Assembly (NCBI GenBank): GCA_030626645.1
Contig: DAOUTP010000136.1
Location: 1 to 5,410, forward strand
Direction: 5' to 3'
DNA from: Candidatus Cloacimonadota bacterium
GTDB lineage: Bacteria > Cloacimonadota > Cloacimonadia > Cloacimonadales > TCS61
DNA: 5,410 nucleotides
Numbering within the stretch: position 1 is the stretch's first letter; every line of letters starts with the position of its first letter. Below are positions 4,743-5,410 of the stretch, piece by piece. The translations under genes and the position numbers were made by a program. The notes under the pieces are model-generated. The model was given only the letters and a program-made list of their open reading frames with translations. It made no database searches and was not told the origin of the DNA.

Positions 4743-5410
4743 ATGAATGAATATATAGTTAAAAGTTGGAACGATCTACAGGAAAAATTGTTTGAAAATT
4801 CCTGGAATCCTAAGATTGGCAGGTATAGATCTAAATTCGCTTTCAGGGGGTTATCCGATTCCGATTATAAATTGGAAACTACTCTCATGCGATTGGGCGG
4901 AGATTACACACAACTGGAAAATCATCTATTAAGGAATTTTAGCAAATATGCTCACCAAAATGTCGTGGAACGAGACTCGATGTGGCACTGGCTTTCTGTG
5001 GCTCAGCATCACGGGCTTCCTACAAGGCTGATGGACTGGACATATTCCCCTTATGTTGCAATGCATTTTGCAACTGAAAATATTGAGAAATTTGATGTTG
5101 ATGGCGTTATCTGGGCAGTAGATTATATTGAGGTTAACAAGAATGTTCCGGAAGTTCTTAAGTGTGAATTACGAAGAGAAGGTGCAAATGTTTTCACCAG
5201 TAATATGCTGCTGGATCATGTGAATTCTTTGAGTGATTTTAAAAATCTTTCCAAAGAAGACCTGATGCTGTTTATCGAACCGCCTTCCATTGATGACAGA
5301 TTCATAAATCAATTTGCTTTTTTTTCAATTTCATCTAATCCGCAACTTGCTATGGATGAATGGCTAAAAAAATATCCCAAGATCTGGATGAAGATAATTA
5401 TTCCAAAAGA
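4743..5410 (+). CDS. FRG-domain protein, 3' end cut by window edge
   Basis: My translation gives 222 complete codons from ATG at 4743 to the window edge with no stop. It carries the features of the FRG domain, named for its Phe-Arg-Gly motif: FAFRGLSD at 32-39 (FRG at 34-36) with YKLETTLMR just after, the conserved core AQHHGLPTRLMDWTYSP at 87-103 followed by AMHFA, and the late motif EPPSIDDRFINQFAFFS at 179-195. The whole visible protein is taken up by this domain, with no signal peptide or membrane segment, so it should be cytoplasmic. No catalytic activity is established for FRG domains as far as I know; they are often seen in variable or mobile parts of genomes and in defence neighbourhoods. 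The start is one base after the lipoprotein stop (TAA 4739-4741) and has no convincing ribosome binding site. Translation therefore probably depends on coupling to the upstream gene. A further C-terminal domain beyond the window cannot be excluded. Confidence 0.88.
   Translation, partial: MNEYIVKSWNDLQEKLFENSWNPKIGRYRSKFAFRGLSDSDYKLETTLMRLGGDYTQLENHLLRNFSKYAHQNVVERDSMWHWLSVAQHHGLPTRLMDWTYSPYVAMHFATENIEKFDVDGVIWAVDYIEVNKNVPEVLKCELRREGANVFTSNMLLDHVNSLSDFKNLSKEDLMLFIEPPSIDDRFINQFAFFSISSNPQLAMDEWLKKYPKIWMKIIIPK

Overview
The window is AT-rich bacterial DNA with two divergent gene blocks. The left block, minus strand, positions 3030 down to 1, is a ribosomal-protein and translation-factor cluster in the order rplM (L13), rpsI (S9), rpsB (S2), tsf (EF-Ts, cut by the window edge). 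The right block, plus strand, positions 3233 to 5410, holds an M23-family metallopeptidase, a small outer-membrane-type lipoprotein, and an FRG-domain protein cut by the window edge. A 202-base intergenic region with candidate divergent promoters separates the blocks.

Organism: the rplM-rpsI-rpsB-tsf order is common in the Fibrobacteres-Chlorobi-Bacteroidetes (FCB) superphylum. A lipobox lipoprotein ending in a barrel-like terminal Phe points to a two-membrane cell envelope. Clear AGGAG-type Shine-Dalgarno sites precede most genes, which argues against a typical member of the Bacteroidota, where such sites are rare. A less-studied FCB lineage such as Cloacimonadota is my guess, but the window alone does not prove it.

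The ribosomal cluster looks fully functional. Two parts go beyond routine. The S2 protein carries a tail of about 157 residues, rich in Lys, Glu and Pro and built from five diverged repeats with alternating lengths of 24 and 28 residues. The 133-base rpsI-rpsB gap contains a candidate promoter followed by a potentially structured RNA closed by a perfect 8-bp stem, which suggests separate and perhaps autogenous control of rpsB-tsf.

The plus-strand block looks like one operon (gaps of 18 and 1 bases). Its first two genes concern the cell envelope: a membrane-anchored peptidoglycan hydrolase and a surface lipoprotein. The third encodes an FRG domain, a family without an assigned biochemical role that I know of. 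Whether the three work together is unknown. No mobile element, CRISPR array, tRNA or rRNA was seen. The window does not show an obviously new system; the S2 tail, the rpsB leader and the FRG-linked operon are the best leads.
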